Shown: positions 46,358 to 56,711, numbered from the stretch's first letter. The stretch: DNA of 64,000 bases from an uncultured Draconibacterium sp. (GCF_963676815.1 NZ_OY781365.1:3692501-3756500), one strand, 5' to 3'. The notes: a model not told the origin generated them from the sequence alone. Made by a program: numbers and translations.

Positions 46358-48061
46358 ATGAAACATTATATAAAAATCTCATCGATTCTGAGTGTCCTGA
46401 TTCTTCTTTTTGCAGCGTGTCAGGAGCTCGACATGGAACAAGATACCGGTATCACCGACGATCTGATGTGGAACAATCCAACCTACATCGACCGTTACAT
46501 CGTTGATCTGATCAGTGAAATGCCAAACGGATTTGCACCTGAAGGTTTTAGTGAAGGCGAATTGTTCGGAAGTGCAACTGATGAAGGCGAAAATGCCAAT
46601 CCATCTGCATCCGTTCAAAGTATTAACTCGGGCAACTGGAATTCCGTTTCGCCGATAGCAAGTGATAATTGGAACAAATACTACAGTGCCATTTATAAGG
46701 TGAACCTGTTTTTGGAGGAAACACAATCGACTACTTACGAAACATTCGAACCTGGCAACCGACAGGTATTCTTGAATAATCTTGCTTCATACCAAAACGA
46801 GGCACGTTTTTTAAGAGCGCTGTTTTATTACGAGCTGGTAAAAAGATACGGCGGAGTAGTACTGGTAGGCGACAATGTGGTTCAAGATATGAGTGATTTG
46901 TCGAACAGTGCATTTAGCGAAGGAAGAGCTTCGTTTGAGGCATGTGCGAACTATATTATCGACGAGTGCGATTACCTGATCGATAATGAATTGTTGCCAC
47001 TGCTTGACGAAGGTGCCGACCAGGGAAGACCGAACGGGACCGCTGTTAAAGCATTAAAATGTAAAACCTATTTGTTGCTGGCAAGTCCAACTTATAACAG
47101 CTCGGTTACCGAAGGTTCTGCAGCGCAAAATGTATACTGGAAAGAAGTACTGGATATTGCACAGGATATTGCTTTCGATCGTGTTTTCACATTTGGTCCG
47201 TATGACCAGTTTGACGGCAGCAGCCCTGAAATAATTCTGGGATACCGTCAGGCAGATATAAACTATATTGAGCAAGTGAACTTTCCGGTTGGATCGGAAG
47301 GAGTTATTACCACCGGAAGTACAAACCCAACTCAGAATTTGGTTGACGCTTATCGCATGTTGAATGGTAAAAAAATCGATGATCCTGATTCTGGTTACGA
47401 TCCTGCCAATCCTTATGTAAATCGCGATGAACGATTGTTGCACACCGTAATTGTAAACGGTAGCAACTGGGACGAAAGAAATACAGAATCACGAATAATT
47501 GAAACCTTTAAAGGTGGCAGAGACGGAATGGATCGCGCTTACGGAACCAAGACCGGTTACTATTTGCGTAAGTTCATGGATCTAACGCTCGACCTTAGAC
47601 AAGGACAGGCTTCAAACCGCGAATGGCCAATATTTAGGTTTGCTGATATGGTTTTGATTTGGGCCGAAGCAGCCAACGAATTATATGGTCCTTCAAATTT
47701 AGGTGAGTCGTACTTAACAGCTACAACACTGTTGAATCAGACAGTTGAGAGACATGGCGGACTACCGGAAATCATGCTCAACAGTATGAGCAAAGAAGAA
47801 ATGAGAGAGCGAATTCGCGAAGAGCGTTTTATTGAATTCGCATTTGAAGATCAACGTGCCTGGGATGTACGCCGCTGGGGAATTGCAGCAGATGTATTAA
47901 GCCAGCCGGTTTACAAAATGGATATAACTAAAAATGCCGATGGTTCTTACAATTACCAGAAAATGGAACTGGAAGAACGCTATTTCGAAGAGCGCATGAA
48001 TTTATATCCAATTCCGCAGCGAGATGTAAACAACGGTTTAACTCAGAACATGGGTTGGTAA
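46358..48061 (+). CDS. SusD-like surface glycan-binding lipoprotein 2
   Basis: This 567-residue lipoprotein starts MKHYIKISSILSVLILLFAACQELD, with the lipobox cysteine near residue 21. An in-frame ATG 90 bases upstream (46268) would bury the signal behind a charged extension, so the later start is preferred. The SusD motifs are present (LRALFYYELVKRYGGVVLVGD; RFADMVLIWAEAANELYG; RIREERFIEFAFEDQRAWDVRRWG). It follows receptor 2 closely and completes the second SusC-SusD pair. Confidence 0.9.
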   Translation: MKHYIKISSILSVLILLFAACQELDMEQDTGITDDLMWNNPTYIDRYIVDLISEMPNGFAPEGFSEGELFGSATDEGENANPSASVQSINSGNWNSVSPIASDNWNKYYSAIYKVNLFLEETQSTTYETFEPGNRQVFLNNLASYQNEARFLRALFYYELVKRYGGVVLVGDNVVQDMSDLSNSAFSEGRASFEACANYIIDECDYLIDNELLPLLDEGADQGRPNGTAVKALKCKTYLLLASPTYNSSVTEGSAAQNVYWKEVLDIAQDIAFDRVFTFGPYDQFDGSSPEIILGYRQADINYIEQVNFPVGSEGVITTGSTNPTQNLVDAYRMLNGKKIDDPDSGYDPANPYVNRDERLLHTVIVNGSNWDERNTESRIIETFKGGRDGMDRAYGTKTGYYLRKFMDLTLDLRQGQASNREWPIFRFADMVLIWAEAANELYGPSNLGESYLTATTLLNQTVERHGGLPEIMLNSMSKEEMRERIREERFIEFAFEDQRAWDVRRWGIAADVLSQPVYKMDITKNADGSYNYQKMELEERYFEERMNLYPIPQRDVNNGLTQNMGW

Positions 48062-48089
48062 TGTAATTTGAACTTTAAAACAAGAAAAA

Positions 48090-51026
48090 ATGAAGAGAAT
48101 AACATATATAGTTGCATTATTAATCAGCTGGTGTTTTCTGGGAACTGTTCAGGCCCAGGAGCATTTTATGCCAAAAACAGACGGAACGAAATATTACCTG
48201 CAAATTTATGATGGAGCAGGAAACGAAAAGGTACTGAGTTTTCATCCTGAAGTAGCATCATGGTCTGACCAGGTTGGTTATTCCGAATACTTCGATGGAT
48301 CGGGTGCTCAACTTTGGGTGTTCGATGAGATGGAGCAAAATCCCAGTTACATTAATGTTCGTAACCTGGATGAAGGTTTAAGTGATTTGCATTTTTTGAA
48401 ATCGTGGAGTAACCTGGCCTACCTTGAGCCGCAGGATGCAGCCAATGGTCGCGAAGGAAATCAGGAACACGATAAGGAACTGGCATTTCGATTCACCAAT
48501 ATTTTTGACGATTGGTATGCTTTTGAAACCATTGATAAACCGGCCGATTTAAGTGGAATGAACTATTCGCCCGGCCCCAATGCCTTAAATTTTGATGCAA
48601 GTGGCATCGCAGCCTTTCGTCTAAAAACAGCAGATATCACTCAGGAAAATGCCATGAATTGTGTTTTTCGTTTGGTAGAATTCGATCCGATTGCACTGTT
48701 TGAAGCATCGATTGAAAAAGGAATGGAATTGTATGATGCACATCCTGAATTTCCTGAAGAAGTATTAGCCGATCTGTTTTATGTAATGGAAAAAGCGCGC
48801 GAAATCAGGGTGTTTGGAACTGATGGCGAGATGCTTAATTTTCAGCCTAATGTGGATGAGGCAATTTCAACTTTTAACAACTACATCGGTTTGTCAGAAG
48901 ATGTGGAAAGCGCCAAAGCTTATATTGATACTTCAGCTGCTGATGAAGGTGTAGTAGCGTCATTTAATGCACTGATCGATAACCTTGAAGAGTTTCTTGC
49001 ATCCGGCGATTCTGATTATACAACCATCGACAGTTTAAGAAACAATATTGCAGTTGCCCAGGATTTGGTTGATGCTATTCTTCAGGCAGAAGCTTATGCG
49101 GCGACTTTGGTTGATCTCGACGATTCTAGGTACCAGTCGGGAGTACTTTTATCAGTAGAATCGGCAAAAGCAATTTTGGCAGATCAAACAAGCGACGCAG
49201 CTGATTACAGCAGTGCCATTGCAGTAATGGAAAAAGTTCAGCTACTGATTGCTGAGGTATTTACAGCAAACGATTGGATTGCCAATACTCAGGAGTTTGA
49301 AGAAGCAAAACAAGAATTGAGCAATGCAATAGAAGATGCACTGGTACTAATAAATACCGAAGGAGTTACAGAGCAGCAACTGGATGAAGGAATTGTGGCA
49401 ATGCAGGCTGCAATCGTAGCTTTCCAGAAAGCTTTGGAAGCCGGCGATACCAGTGTTGAGCTGATCAACCCGGGGTTTGAAAATGAATTTGAAAAATGGA
49501 ATTCAACTTCTGATACGGATTGGTTACCATACACCGAAAATAAAGGTGTTGACGGATCGAAGAACATGACCATCTGGCAAGGATCTGATTATACATTTAT
49601 TACTTATCAATCCATCTCAAATCTTCCGAACGGAACTTACGAAGTGAGCGTGATGTCGGTGGTAAGTAACGACAATACCATTGCCCTTTTTGCAAGAAGC
49701 GGCGATACCGAAGAAGTAAAACCACTTCCGTTTGAAGAATGGACAAATACAAAACGTTCATTACAAATTGAGGTTACCGATGGAACATTAGAATTCGGTA
49801 TCAGAGGAGCAGGAGCCAATAATGGAATTCCTGCCAACAACTGGGGAACCTTTGATAATTTCGAAGTGAAATGGTTGTCGAGCATCGGATTGCTAAATCC
49901 TGGATTTGAAAATGAATTTGAAGGATGGGATTCAACATCTGATACAGACTGGTTGCCTTACACCGAAAATAAAGGTGTTGACGGATCAAAAAACATGACC
50001 ATCTGGCAAGGTTCAGACTACACTTTTATTAATGGTCAGACGTTGGAAAATCTGCCAAACGGTAAATACCAGGTTTCAGTAATGTCGGTAGTTAGCAACG
50101 ACAGTACAATCTTCTTGTATGCCGATGGTGGTGAGCTTGTTGAAGAGCCACTGGCTTTTGAAGAGTGGACAAATACAAAACGCAAACTGATCGTTAATGT
50201 AACTAATGGCAGCCTGACTTTTGGTATCAAAGGAGCAGGTACTGAAAATACAATTCCGGCAAATAACTGGGGAACTTTTGATAATTTCGAGGTGGTTCGT
50301 TTACCTGAAGTTGATCTCATAAATCCTGGTTTTGAAGAGGAGTTTCTGGGATGGGATCATGAATCGGATACCGATTGGTTGCCTTACACTGAAAATAAAG
50401 GTGTTGACGGCTCGAAAAATATGACCATCTGGCAAGGTTCTGATTATACCTTCATTTGCGGACAAACTGTGAGTGGTTTGCTGGATGGAAGCTACCAGGT
50501 TTCAGTAATGAGTGTGGTGAGCAACGACAGTACTATTTTCTTATACGCCGATGGTGGAGAGTTGACGGAAGAGCCACTTGCATTTGAGGAGTGGAGCAAC
50601 ACCAAACGTAACCTGACGGCCCCTGTAAGTGGAGGATCATTGACCTTTGGTATTAAAGGTGCAGGAACTGAGAATACAATTCCGGCCAACAACTGGGGAA
50701 CGTTTGATAATTTCGAATTGAAATTACAGTCGATCATTCCTGATTACGAAATTGTAATTCCTCAGACCGTAGCAAATGTTGTTACCGATGTTGACATCTT
50801 TGAGTTTGAGAATGAAGTGATTTACTGGCAAAGTGGTCAGAAATTGAATATTCGATCTACAGATAATATGGTGAAATATACTGTTTACAGTATCACCGGA
50901 GCTCAGGTTGAACAAGGTGAAACGCGCAGTACTACTTTGTCGATTCCGATGAAACAAGGAATTTATGTTGTAAAAGTGTTAACCGAAAATGGATATGTAG
51001 ACACCGAAAAAGTTTCTATAAGATAG
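48090..51026 (+). CDS. Large secreted multi-module protein with type IX sorting tail
   Basis: This 978-residue protein has a signal peptide (ending GTVQAQ), an N-terminal domain of about 160 residues (RLVEF near its end, possibly beta-trefoil-like) and two helical FIVAR-like segments (about 200-450). Three near-identical modules follow, starting INPGFENEF (about residues 458-600, 601-742, 743-883). Each contains the block SDTDWLPYTENKGVDGSKNM and ends in NNWGTFDNFE. The C-terminus (about 900-978) is a type IX secretion sorting domain (YSITGAQVEQGETR ... GIYVVKV). The modules look like carbohydrate-binding beta-sandwiches, an inference. It is the last gene before a terminator, so it may be a surface glycan-binding protein of the locus. 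Confidence 0.7.
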   Translation: MKRITYIVALLISWCFLGTVQAQEHFMPKTDGTKYYLQIYDGAGNEKVLSFHPEVASWSDQVGYSEYFDGSGAQLWVFDEMEQNPSYINVRNLDEGLSDLHFLKSWSNLAYLEPQDAANGREGNQEHDKELAFRFTNIFDDWYAFETIDKPADLSGMNYSPGPNALNFDASGIAAFRLKTADITQENAMNCVFRLVEFDPIALFEASIEKGMELYDAHPEFPEEVLADLFYVMEKAREIRVFGTDGEMLNFQPNVDEAISTFNNYIGLSEDVESAKAYIDTSAADEGVVASFNALIDNLEEFLASGDSDYTTIDSLRNNIAVAQDLVDAILQAEAYAATLVDLDDSRYQSGVLLSVESAKAILADQTSDAADYSSAIAVMEKVQLLIAEVFTANDWIANTQEFEEAKQELSNAIEDALVLINTEGVTEQQLDEGIVAMQAAIVAFQKALEAGDTSVELINPGFENEFEKWNSTSDTDWLPYTENKGVDGSKNMTIWQGSDYTFITYQSISNLPNGTYEVSVMSVVSNDNTIALFARSGDTEEVKPLPFEEWTNTKRSLQIEVTDGTLEFGIRGAGANNGIPANNWGTFDNFEVKWLSSIGLLNPGFENEFEGWDSTSDTDWLPYTENKGVDGSKNMTIWQGSDYTFINGQTLENLPNGKYQVSVMSVVSNDSTIFLYADGGELVEEPLAFEEWTNTKRKLIVNVTNGSLTFGIKGAGTENTIPANNWGTFDNFEVVRLPEVDLINPGFEEEFLGWDHESDTDWLPYTENKGVDGSKNMTIWQGSDYTFICGQTVSGLLDGSYQVSVMSVVSNDSTIFLYADGGELTEEPLAFEEWSNTKRNLTAPVSGGSLTFGIKGAGTENTIPANNWGTFDNFELKLQSIIPDYEIVIPQTVANVVTDVDIFEFENEVIYWQSGQKLNIRSTDNMVKYTVYSITGAQVEQGETRSTTLSIPMKQGIYVVKVLTENGYVDTEKVSIR
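49461..50738 (+). repeat. Three tandem modules (about 428 bases each) inside the secreted protein gene
   Basis: The module boundaries are about 49461-49889, 49890-50315 and 50316-50738. The nucleotide sequence is strongly conserved as well as the protein, especially the stretch coding for YTENKGVDGSKNMTIWQGSD. The second and third copies are closer to each other than to the first. This points to recent duplication or gene conversion. Confidence 0.85.
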
Positions 51027-51051
51027 ATTAGTTAGATTATTAGAAAAAAGG

Positions 51052-51073
51052 AGATGTTCTTTTTTGAACATCT
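51052..51073 (+). terminator. Terminator closing the first PUL transcript
   Basis: AGATGTTC (51052-51059) pairs with GAACATCT (51066-51073) around a T loop, followed by a T-rich stretch. It lies 25 bases after the stop of the multi-module gene. This also rules out a start at 51064 for the next gene. Confidence 0.75.
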
Positions 51074-51129
51074 TCTTTTCTTCTCGTTGGATGCAGAAAT
51101 TTAAACCGTATTTTTTTCAAGAAATTGCT

Positions 51130-53679
51130 ATGAATGTTTTTAAGCTGCTTTTAGGATTGGTATTACTTTGTGTAAACAGTTTTGCTTTTGCACAAAGTAA
51201 TATTCAACCTGTTGCAAACTACACTTTTAACAGTGGCGCGGCAGTTGACGAAACCGGAAATTCTGAGCTGTTTCTTTACAACAATACCTCGTTATTTACG
51301 GATAACGAGAGAGGCTCTGTTTTACAGTTTTCAGCGGCCGACAGAAGTTATGCAGCTTTCAATAAGAATTTATTGGATACCGATACTTTCACCTTCTCAT
51401 TCTTTTTCTTTTGGGAAGATGAAAATGCCGGTTCATGGCATCAGCTTTTTGAAATTCACAATCAGCAAACAAACTCAAATTTATTTTTCACTCCACAAAT
51501 TGGATGGGGAGATTACGGTTGCGCTTTAATTAGCGACAGCAAAGATTACGGTTTGTACGAAACGATTGAAACCGACGTTCTTCAGAAGAATAAATGGATG
51601 CATATTGCAATCACTTTCGAGGACAAACTGGCAAAGATTTATATCGATGGTGCGGAGATCTCAAGCGGATATCTTAATATTTCTCCGACCTTAATTCAGG
51701 GCGATTCTCTATATCTCGGAGGCAATCCACACCGGTCGGACAATTATTATATTTCAGCTCGTTTAGATGAAATTAAAGTTTTTGATCAGGCGCTTTCTGC
51801 CAATCAAATTCAGGCTGTAGCAAACGAGATTGAAATTCCTGATCCGGAAAACAAGACTACAAACTGGGAAACTTCCGGAGATCCGATCGACCTTACTATT
51901 GACATTGCATCTAAACAGCAAACCATTCAAAATTTTGGCTCGTCCGACGCCTGGAATACTGAACGGATTGGCAAATACTGGCCGGAAGCGAAAAAGGGAA
52001 AGCTGGCAGAATTGTTATTCAGTACTGAAAAAGATGCCGATGGAAATCCATTGGGAATCGGATTGTCGGCATGGCGTTTTAATATTGGTGCAGGAACGGC
52101 AGAGCAAGGTGACGCCAGTCGAATTAGCGAAGAATCGCGCCGAACAGAAGGCTTATTAAATGCTGACGGAAGTACCTATAATTGGGAAAAGCAGGAAGGG
52201 CAGCAATGGTTTTTGCAAAAAGCGAATCAGTACAACGTACATCATTTAATAGGATGGCAAAACAGCCCGCCGGTTGCTTATACCGAAAATAACCTTGGTT
52301 TCCGTGAATACGGAACTGAAATGGCAACCATTCTTAAACCGGAGTTTTTCGATGATTATGCCCGGTTTTTAGCTGATGTTAGCGAGCATTTTGACAATGA
52401 AGGAATTCATTTCGATTATATCAGTCCGTTAAACGAACCACAGTGGGGTTGGGCGCCGTCGTCAAGTGGCGGCACCGTAACACAGGAAGGTACACCATGG
52501 ACTAACCAGGAAATTTTTGATGTGGTGACGGAAATCAATTCGGCGTTTTCAGATCGCAATATTTCAACAAAATTATTTGTAACAGAAGCAGCATCGATCA
52601 ACAGTATGACTGGCGGAACAGGCCATGCTGACAATCAGCTGTATAAATTCTGGAACGCCAATTCCGGACTTTCATTACTCGATAAATCATCGTTTTCCGA
52701 TATCGTTTCTTATCACAGTTATTTTACCGATTATGGTTCTCAACTGGTTGATACCCGAGAGGAAATGGTTCAAATGGCACAGGTGTTGAATCCGAAACCG
52801 CAACTGTGGCAAACCGAATATTCCTTGTTGGCTGATGGATATCGTTACGGTTATCCAGCGAATGTAAGGTTGACTGAGATGGAATGCGCACTTTCGCTTT
52901 CCAGAACGATTATGGCCGATCTGAATATTGCCAACGTTTCAGCATGGCAGTGGTGGACAACCTTTGAGCAGGGAAAACACAACGGGGAATCACGTTTTTG
53001 CCTGATTGAAGCCCTGACGAAAAACGATAACAGCGACGGCGTTTATCATTTAACCAAACTGTTTTATACGTTCGGGAATTTCTCGCATTTTATACGCCCT
53101 GATATGACTCGGGTGGATTATTCGCGTTCGGATAATCTAAGCACCAGCGAAACCTACGAGAACATTGTCTTTTCTGCTTTTACTGATGCTGAAGAAAGCA
53201 AAGTGGTGATTGTGGCAACAAACTTTACCAACGAGGCGCGGGGAGTAAACCTCGCATTTGAAAATACGAATGGAAAAACCCTGAAAAATCCATCACTCTT
53301 TTTAACCGATGAATTTGCAAACCTGGAAAAACAAGATATTGATCTTTCAAACGGGAATCTCATCGTCCCGGCAAATTCGGTGGTTACGTTTACTGCCGAT
53401 CTGGAAGTTGGTACATCGATCGGAACAGAACTAAAAGAGCAGGATTTTAAGGCTTATTATAATGGCCGTGCTCAGCAAATAATTGCTGATTTACCATCCA
53501 ATCATTCTTATAAGCAAATTAGACTGTACAATATTTCCGGGCAGTTACAGCTTACTATCCCGGTTGAAAAACAACAGCAAAGGATTGTGATTTCTTCTGC
53601 TGAATATAACAAAGGAATTTATTTGGTTTCGGGAATTGCTGCCGGCAAACACGAAACAGTAAAAGTCATCATATTTTAA
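51130..53679 (+). CDS. GH30 glycosidase with LamG-like domain
   Basis: This 849-residue enzyme starts MNVFKLLLGLVLLCVNSFAFAQ (signal peptide). A LamG/concanavalin-like domain (about 25-230; LDEIKVFDQALSANQ at its end) is followed by a GH30-type catalytic barrel. The acid/base is E436 in SPLNEPQWGW and the nucleophile is E563 in WQTEYS; the typical GIGLSAWRFNIGAG start of the barrel is present. A C-terminal beta-sandwich and a type IX-like tail (IRLYNISGQLQL ... GIYLVSGIA) close the protein. The family style (Glyco_hydr_30_2) includes endo-beta-1,6-galactanases; the substrate here is inferred. The paralogue at 53694-55280 lacks the LamG domain and tail. Confidence 0.82.
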   Translation: MNVFKLLLGLVLLCVNSFAFAQSNIQPVANYTFNSGAAVDETGNSELFLYNNTSLFTDNERGSVLQFSAADRSYAAFNKNLLDTDTFTFSFFFFWEDENAGSWHQLFEIHNQQTNSNLFFTPQIGWGDYGCALISDSKDYGLYETIETDVLQKNKWMHIAITFEDKLAKIYIDGAEISSGYLNISPTLIQGDSLYLGGNPHRSDNYYISARLDEIKVFDQALSANQIQAVANEIEIPDPENKTTNWETSGDPIDLTIDIASKQQTIQNFGSSDAWNTERIGKYWPEAKKGKLAELLFSTEKDADGNPLGIGLSAWRFNIGAGTAEQGDASRISEESRRTEGLLNADGSTYNWEKQEGQQWFLQKANQYNVHHLIGWQNSPPVAYTENNLGFREYGTEMATILKPEFFDDYARFLADVSEHFDNEGIHFDYISPLNEPQWGWAPSSSGGTVTQEGTPWTNQEIFDVVTEINSAFSDRNISTKLFVTEAASINSMTGGTGHADNQLYKFWNANSGLSLLDKSSFSDIVSYHSYFTDYGSQLVDTREEMVQMAQVLNPKPQLWQTEYSLLADGYRYGYPANVRLTEMECALSLSRTIMADLNIANVSAWQWWTTFEQGKHNGESRFCLIEALTKNDNSDGVYHLTKLFYTFGNFSHFIRPDMTRVDYSRSDNLSTSETYENIVFSAFTDAEESKVVIVATNFTNEARGVNLAFENTNGKTLKNPSLFLTDEFANLEKQDIDLSNGNLIVPANSVVTFTADLEVGTSIGTELKEQDFKAYYNGRAQQIIADLPSNHSYKQIRLYNISGQLQLTIPVEKQQQRIVISSAEYNKGIYLVSGIAAGKHETVKVIIF

Positions 53680-53693
53680 AGATGTAATAAAAG

Positions 53694-55280
53694 ATGAAAG
53701 CCATTTTAGTCATATTATCAATGCTGTTATCAGCTCAGTTGTTTTCACAAAACAACAGGATAACAGTTCAGGTAAATCCGGAGAAAACCTATCAAAGTAT
53801 CCAGAATTTTGGAGCGTCCGATTCGTGGCGCTGTCAATTCGTTGGTGAAAACTGGCCGGTGGCAAAACGTGAGAAAATTGCCGATCTGCTTTTTAGTCTG
53901 GATACAGATGAAAGCGGAAATCCCATTGGAATTGGCCTTTCAAACTGGCGCTTTTACATTGGTGCCGGTTCAATGGAGCAAGGCGATGCCTCTGATATTG
54001 TAAATGTTTGGCGACGTTCGGAGTGTTTCCTGGATGCCGATGGAAATTACGACTGGACGAAATACAAAGGTCAGCGTTGGTTTTTGCAGGCTGCAAAAAA
54101 ACGTGGTGTACCGGAGTTTACGGCATACACCATTTCTCCACCGGTGTTTTATACTAAAAACGGACTGGCACATGCCACAAAAGGCGACCTGGGATTTAAC
54201 CTGAAAGAAGACAAATACGATGCGTATTCAAAATTTCTGGTTGACGTTGTGGAACATTTCGAGAAAAACGAGAATATTCATTTTGCATACTTAAGTCCGT
54301 TTAACGAACCGCAGTGGGCGTGGGATGCCAGCAACCAGGAAGGTACGCCGGCTACCAATAAAGAGCTTTACAAGTACACCAAGATTTTATCGGAAGAACT
54401 AAGTTCACGAGGTTCAGATACCAAAATGATTTTTGGAGAAGCCGGAGATGTGGAATACCTGTACAAAGAGAAAGGCAATAATTCAAATGGCGACCAGATC
54501 AATGTATTTTTTAACCCGGAATCGGAGATGTACATTGGCGATCTGAAAAACCTGGAATACGCCATTACCTCGCACTCGTATTTTACCACCTGGCCAATAA
54601 AAGCACAAATTGAATACCGTCAAAAACTGGTGGAGCGTTTAAACGAAATAAATCCTGAACTGGATTTCTGGCAAACCGAATTCTGTATTCTGGAAAAGAA
54701 TGATGAAACAACCGGCGGTTGGGGGCGCGATACCGGAATGCCAACGGCACTTTATGTAGCTCGTGTAATTCATTCTGACCTGACCATTGCCAATGCCCGC
54801 TCGTGGGATTGGTGGACCGCACTTTCACAATTCAATTACAAAGATGGCCTTGTTCATTTAGACGATGGAAAAGGACCGGGAGTGAATAACGATACCAGTC
54901 AGTTGAATTATGATCTCCGTTTCGATGGCGAAATTACTGAGACCAAATTGCTTTGGGCAATGGGTAACTATTCACGGTTTGTGCGTCCTGATATGGTAAG
55001 GATTGATGCAAAAATTAAAAATGATTTGTCGCTTGTTGAACAGGCAACAGATTTGCAGGTCGCAGCATTTAAAGATCTGTCATCAGGAAAATTTGTGTTT
55101 GTTTTTATGAACTATACCGAAGACGACAAACCGGTAAATCTGACAGGCAGTTTGCAAAATACTGAAAGTGCAGCTCTATATATAACGGACGAAACAAGAG
55201 ATCTTGAAAAAAGCACCATCCAATTGGAAGAGCTTGTAATTCCCAAACGTTCAGTTTCAACTTTAGTGATCGAAAAATAA
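53694..55280 (+). CDS. GH30 glycosidase, compact paralogue
   Basis: This 528-residue enzyme has a signal peptide (MKAILVILSMLLSAQLFSQ), a GH30 barrel and a C-terminal beta-sandwich. The acid/base is E205 in SPFNEPQWAW and the nucleophile is E329 in WQTEFC. The opening IQNFGASDSWRCQFVGENWP and GIGLSNWRFYIGAG closely mirror the neighbour, so the two arose by duplication. With no sorting tail it is probably periplasmic, while the LamG-bearing enzyme is probably at the surface. Together they would cut a beta-linked glycan outside and inside. It starts 14 bases after the neighbour's stop. Confidence 0.82.
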   Translation: MKAILVILSMLLSAQLFSQNNRITVQVNPEKTYQSIQNFGASDSWRCQFVGENWPVAKREKIADLLFSLDTDESGNPIGIGLSNWRFYIGAGSMEQGDASDIVNVWRRSECFLDADGNYDWTKYKGQRWFLQAAKKRGVPEFTAYTISPPVFYTKNGLAHATKGDLGFNLKEDKYDAYSKFLVDVVEHFEKNENIHFAYLSPFNEPQWAWDASNQEGTPATNKELYKYTKILSEELSSRGSDTKMIFGEAGDVEYLYKEKGNNSNGDQINVFFNPESEMYIGDLKNLEYAITSHSYFTTWPIKAQIEYRQKLVERLNEINPELDFWQTEFCILEKNDETTGGWGRDTGMPTALYVARVIHSDLTIANARSWDWWTALSQFNYKDGLVHLDDGKGPGVNNDTSQLNYDLRFDGEITETKLLWAMGNYSRFVRPDMVRIDAKIKNDLSLVEQATDLQVAAFKDLSSGKFVFVFMNYTEDDKPVNLTGSLQNTESAALYITDETRDLEKSTIQLEELVIPKRSVSTLVIEK

Positions 55281-55311
55281 AAAATTAGATATCAACCATT
55301 TCAACTTAACA

Positions 55312-56697
55312 ATGCAAAAATTAAACACAAGGTACATATTTACGATCTCAATGGTTTCGGCCATGGGAGGTCTCCTTTTCGGATATGATTGGGTAGTAAT
55401 TGGCGGTGCCAAACCATTCTACGAGCAGTTTTTCCACATCAGCCAAAGTCCTTTTTTACAGGGCTGGGCCATGAGTTGCGCACTGCTTGGATGTTTGCTC
55501 GGAGCACTAACTTCAGGTGCTTTTAGCGACCGGTTAGGACGAAAAAAACTACTGATATTTTCAGCTTTTCTGTTTACGCTCTCCGCAATAGGTACCGGGG
55601 CCTCAAACAACTTTACTCCATTTATTATTTACCGTATTTTGGGTGGAATCGGCATCGGACTGGCTTCCAATTTATCGCCAATGTATATTGCAGAAGTATC
55701 GCCTGCTGCAATGCGCGGAAAGTTTGTATCACTAAACCAGCTGACCATTGTAATCGGGATTTTGGGAGCACAGATTGCCAACTGGCAAATAGCTCAACCT
55801 GTTCCGGAAGGAGCAATGGCTGCAGATATTCTGGCATCGTGGAACGGACAAATGGCATGGCGCTGGATGTTTTGGGCCGAGACTTTACCGGCAGGAGCAT
55901 TTTTCCTGCTGATGTTTATTGTGCCTGAAAGTCCGAGGTGGCTGGCTAAAAATGGCAACGAGAATAAAGTACTGAGTATTCTCTCGAAAATTGGTGGCGA
56001 AGAGTACGCTAAAAAGGAATATAAAAGTATCCACGAAAACCTTGTACACGACGAAGGTCGGGTGAATTTAAAATTCCTGAATTCGCCGGGTATGCGAAAA
56101 ATACTGTTGATCGGTATTGTTGTTGCCGCTTTTCAGCAGTGGTGCGGTATCAACGTTATCTTCAATTATGCACAAGAGGTTTTTGCAGCTGCCGGTTATG
56201 GTGTTTCCGATACGCTTTTCAATATTGTGGTAACAGGAAGTGTAAACCTCGTTTTCACCTTCGTTGCCATATATACGGTTGACAAATTAGGACGTCGGGC
56301 TTTGATGATTATTGGTTCAGCCGGACTGGCCGGAATTTATGCTTTAATGGGCGCCGGATATTATTTCCATGTAACAGGTTGGCCATTATTGCTGTTGGTA
56401 GTTTTAGGAATCGCATGTTACGCCATGTCATTGGCTCCGGTTACCTGGGTAGTACTTTCCGAAATATTCCCGAATCGTATTCGTGGTGCTGCCATGTCGT
56501 TTGCAACAGCATCGTTGTGGATTGCCAGTTTCCTTTTAACCTACACATTCCCGTTGCTAAATTCAGCATTTGGCGCCTCAGGTACATTCTGGTTATACGG
56601 AATTATCTGTGCTGCAGGACTGCTGTTTATATACAAACGATTGCCTGAAACTAAAGGTAAATCATTGGAAGAAATTGAAGAGGAAATATTGGGCTAA
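55312..56697 (+). CDS. Sugar:H+ symporter (MFS sugar porter family)
   Basis: This 461-residue protein has twelve membrane segments. Sugar-porter signatures are present: the FGYDWVVIGGA opening, DRLGRKK after segment 2, VPESPRWLAKNG before the central loop, DKLGRRALM after segment 8 and LPETKGKSLEEIEEEI at the end. It would import the monosaccharide released by the locus, such as galactose, xylose or glucose, across the inner membrane; which one is not clear. It follows the GH30 gene by about 30 bases. Confidence 0.9.
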   Translation: MQKLNTRYIFTISMVSAMGGLLFGYDWVVIGGAKPFYEQFFHISQSPFLQGWAMSCALLGCLLGALTSGAFSDRLGRKKLLIFSAFLFTLSAIGTGASNNFTPFIIYRILGGIGIGLASNLSPMYIAEVSPAAMRGKFVSLNQLTIVIGILGAQIANWQIAQPVPEGAMAADILASWNGQMAWRWMFWAETLPAGAFFLLMFIVPESPRWLAKNGNENKVLSILSKIGGEEYAKKEYKSIHENLVHDEGRVNLKFLNSPGMRKILLIGIVVAAFQQWCGINVIFNYAQEVFAAAGYGVSDTLFNIVVTGSVNLVFTFVAIYTVDKLGRRALMIIGSAGLAGIYALMGAGYYFHVTGWPLLLLVVLGIACYAMSLAPVTWVVLSEIFPNRIRGAAMSFATASLWIASFLLTYTFPLLNSAFGASGTFWLYGIICAAGLLFIYKRLPETKGKSLEEIEEEILG

Positions 56698-56711
56698 TTG
56701 CTAGAAAGAAA

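Noticed and set aside
49289..50737. Series of minus-strand open frames with similar sequences
   Set aside because: They repeat because they are antisense to the three tandem modules of the secreted protein.
51064..51129. Upstream ATG for the LamG-GH30 gene
   Set aside because: It would lie inside the terminator hairpin of the preceding gene and put a polar extension before the signal peptide.
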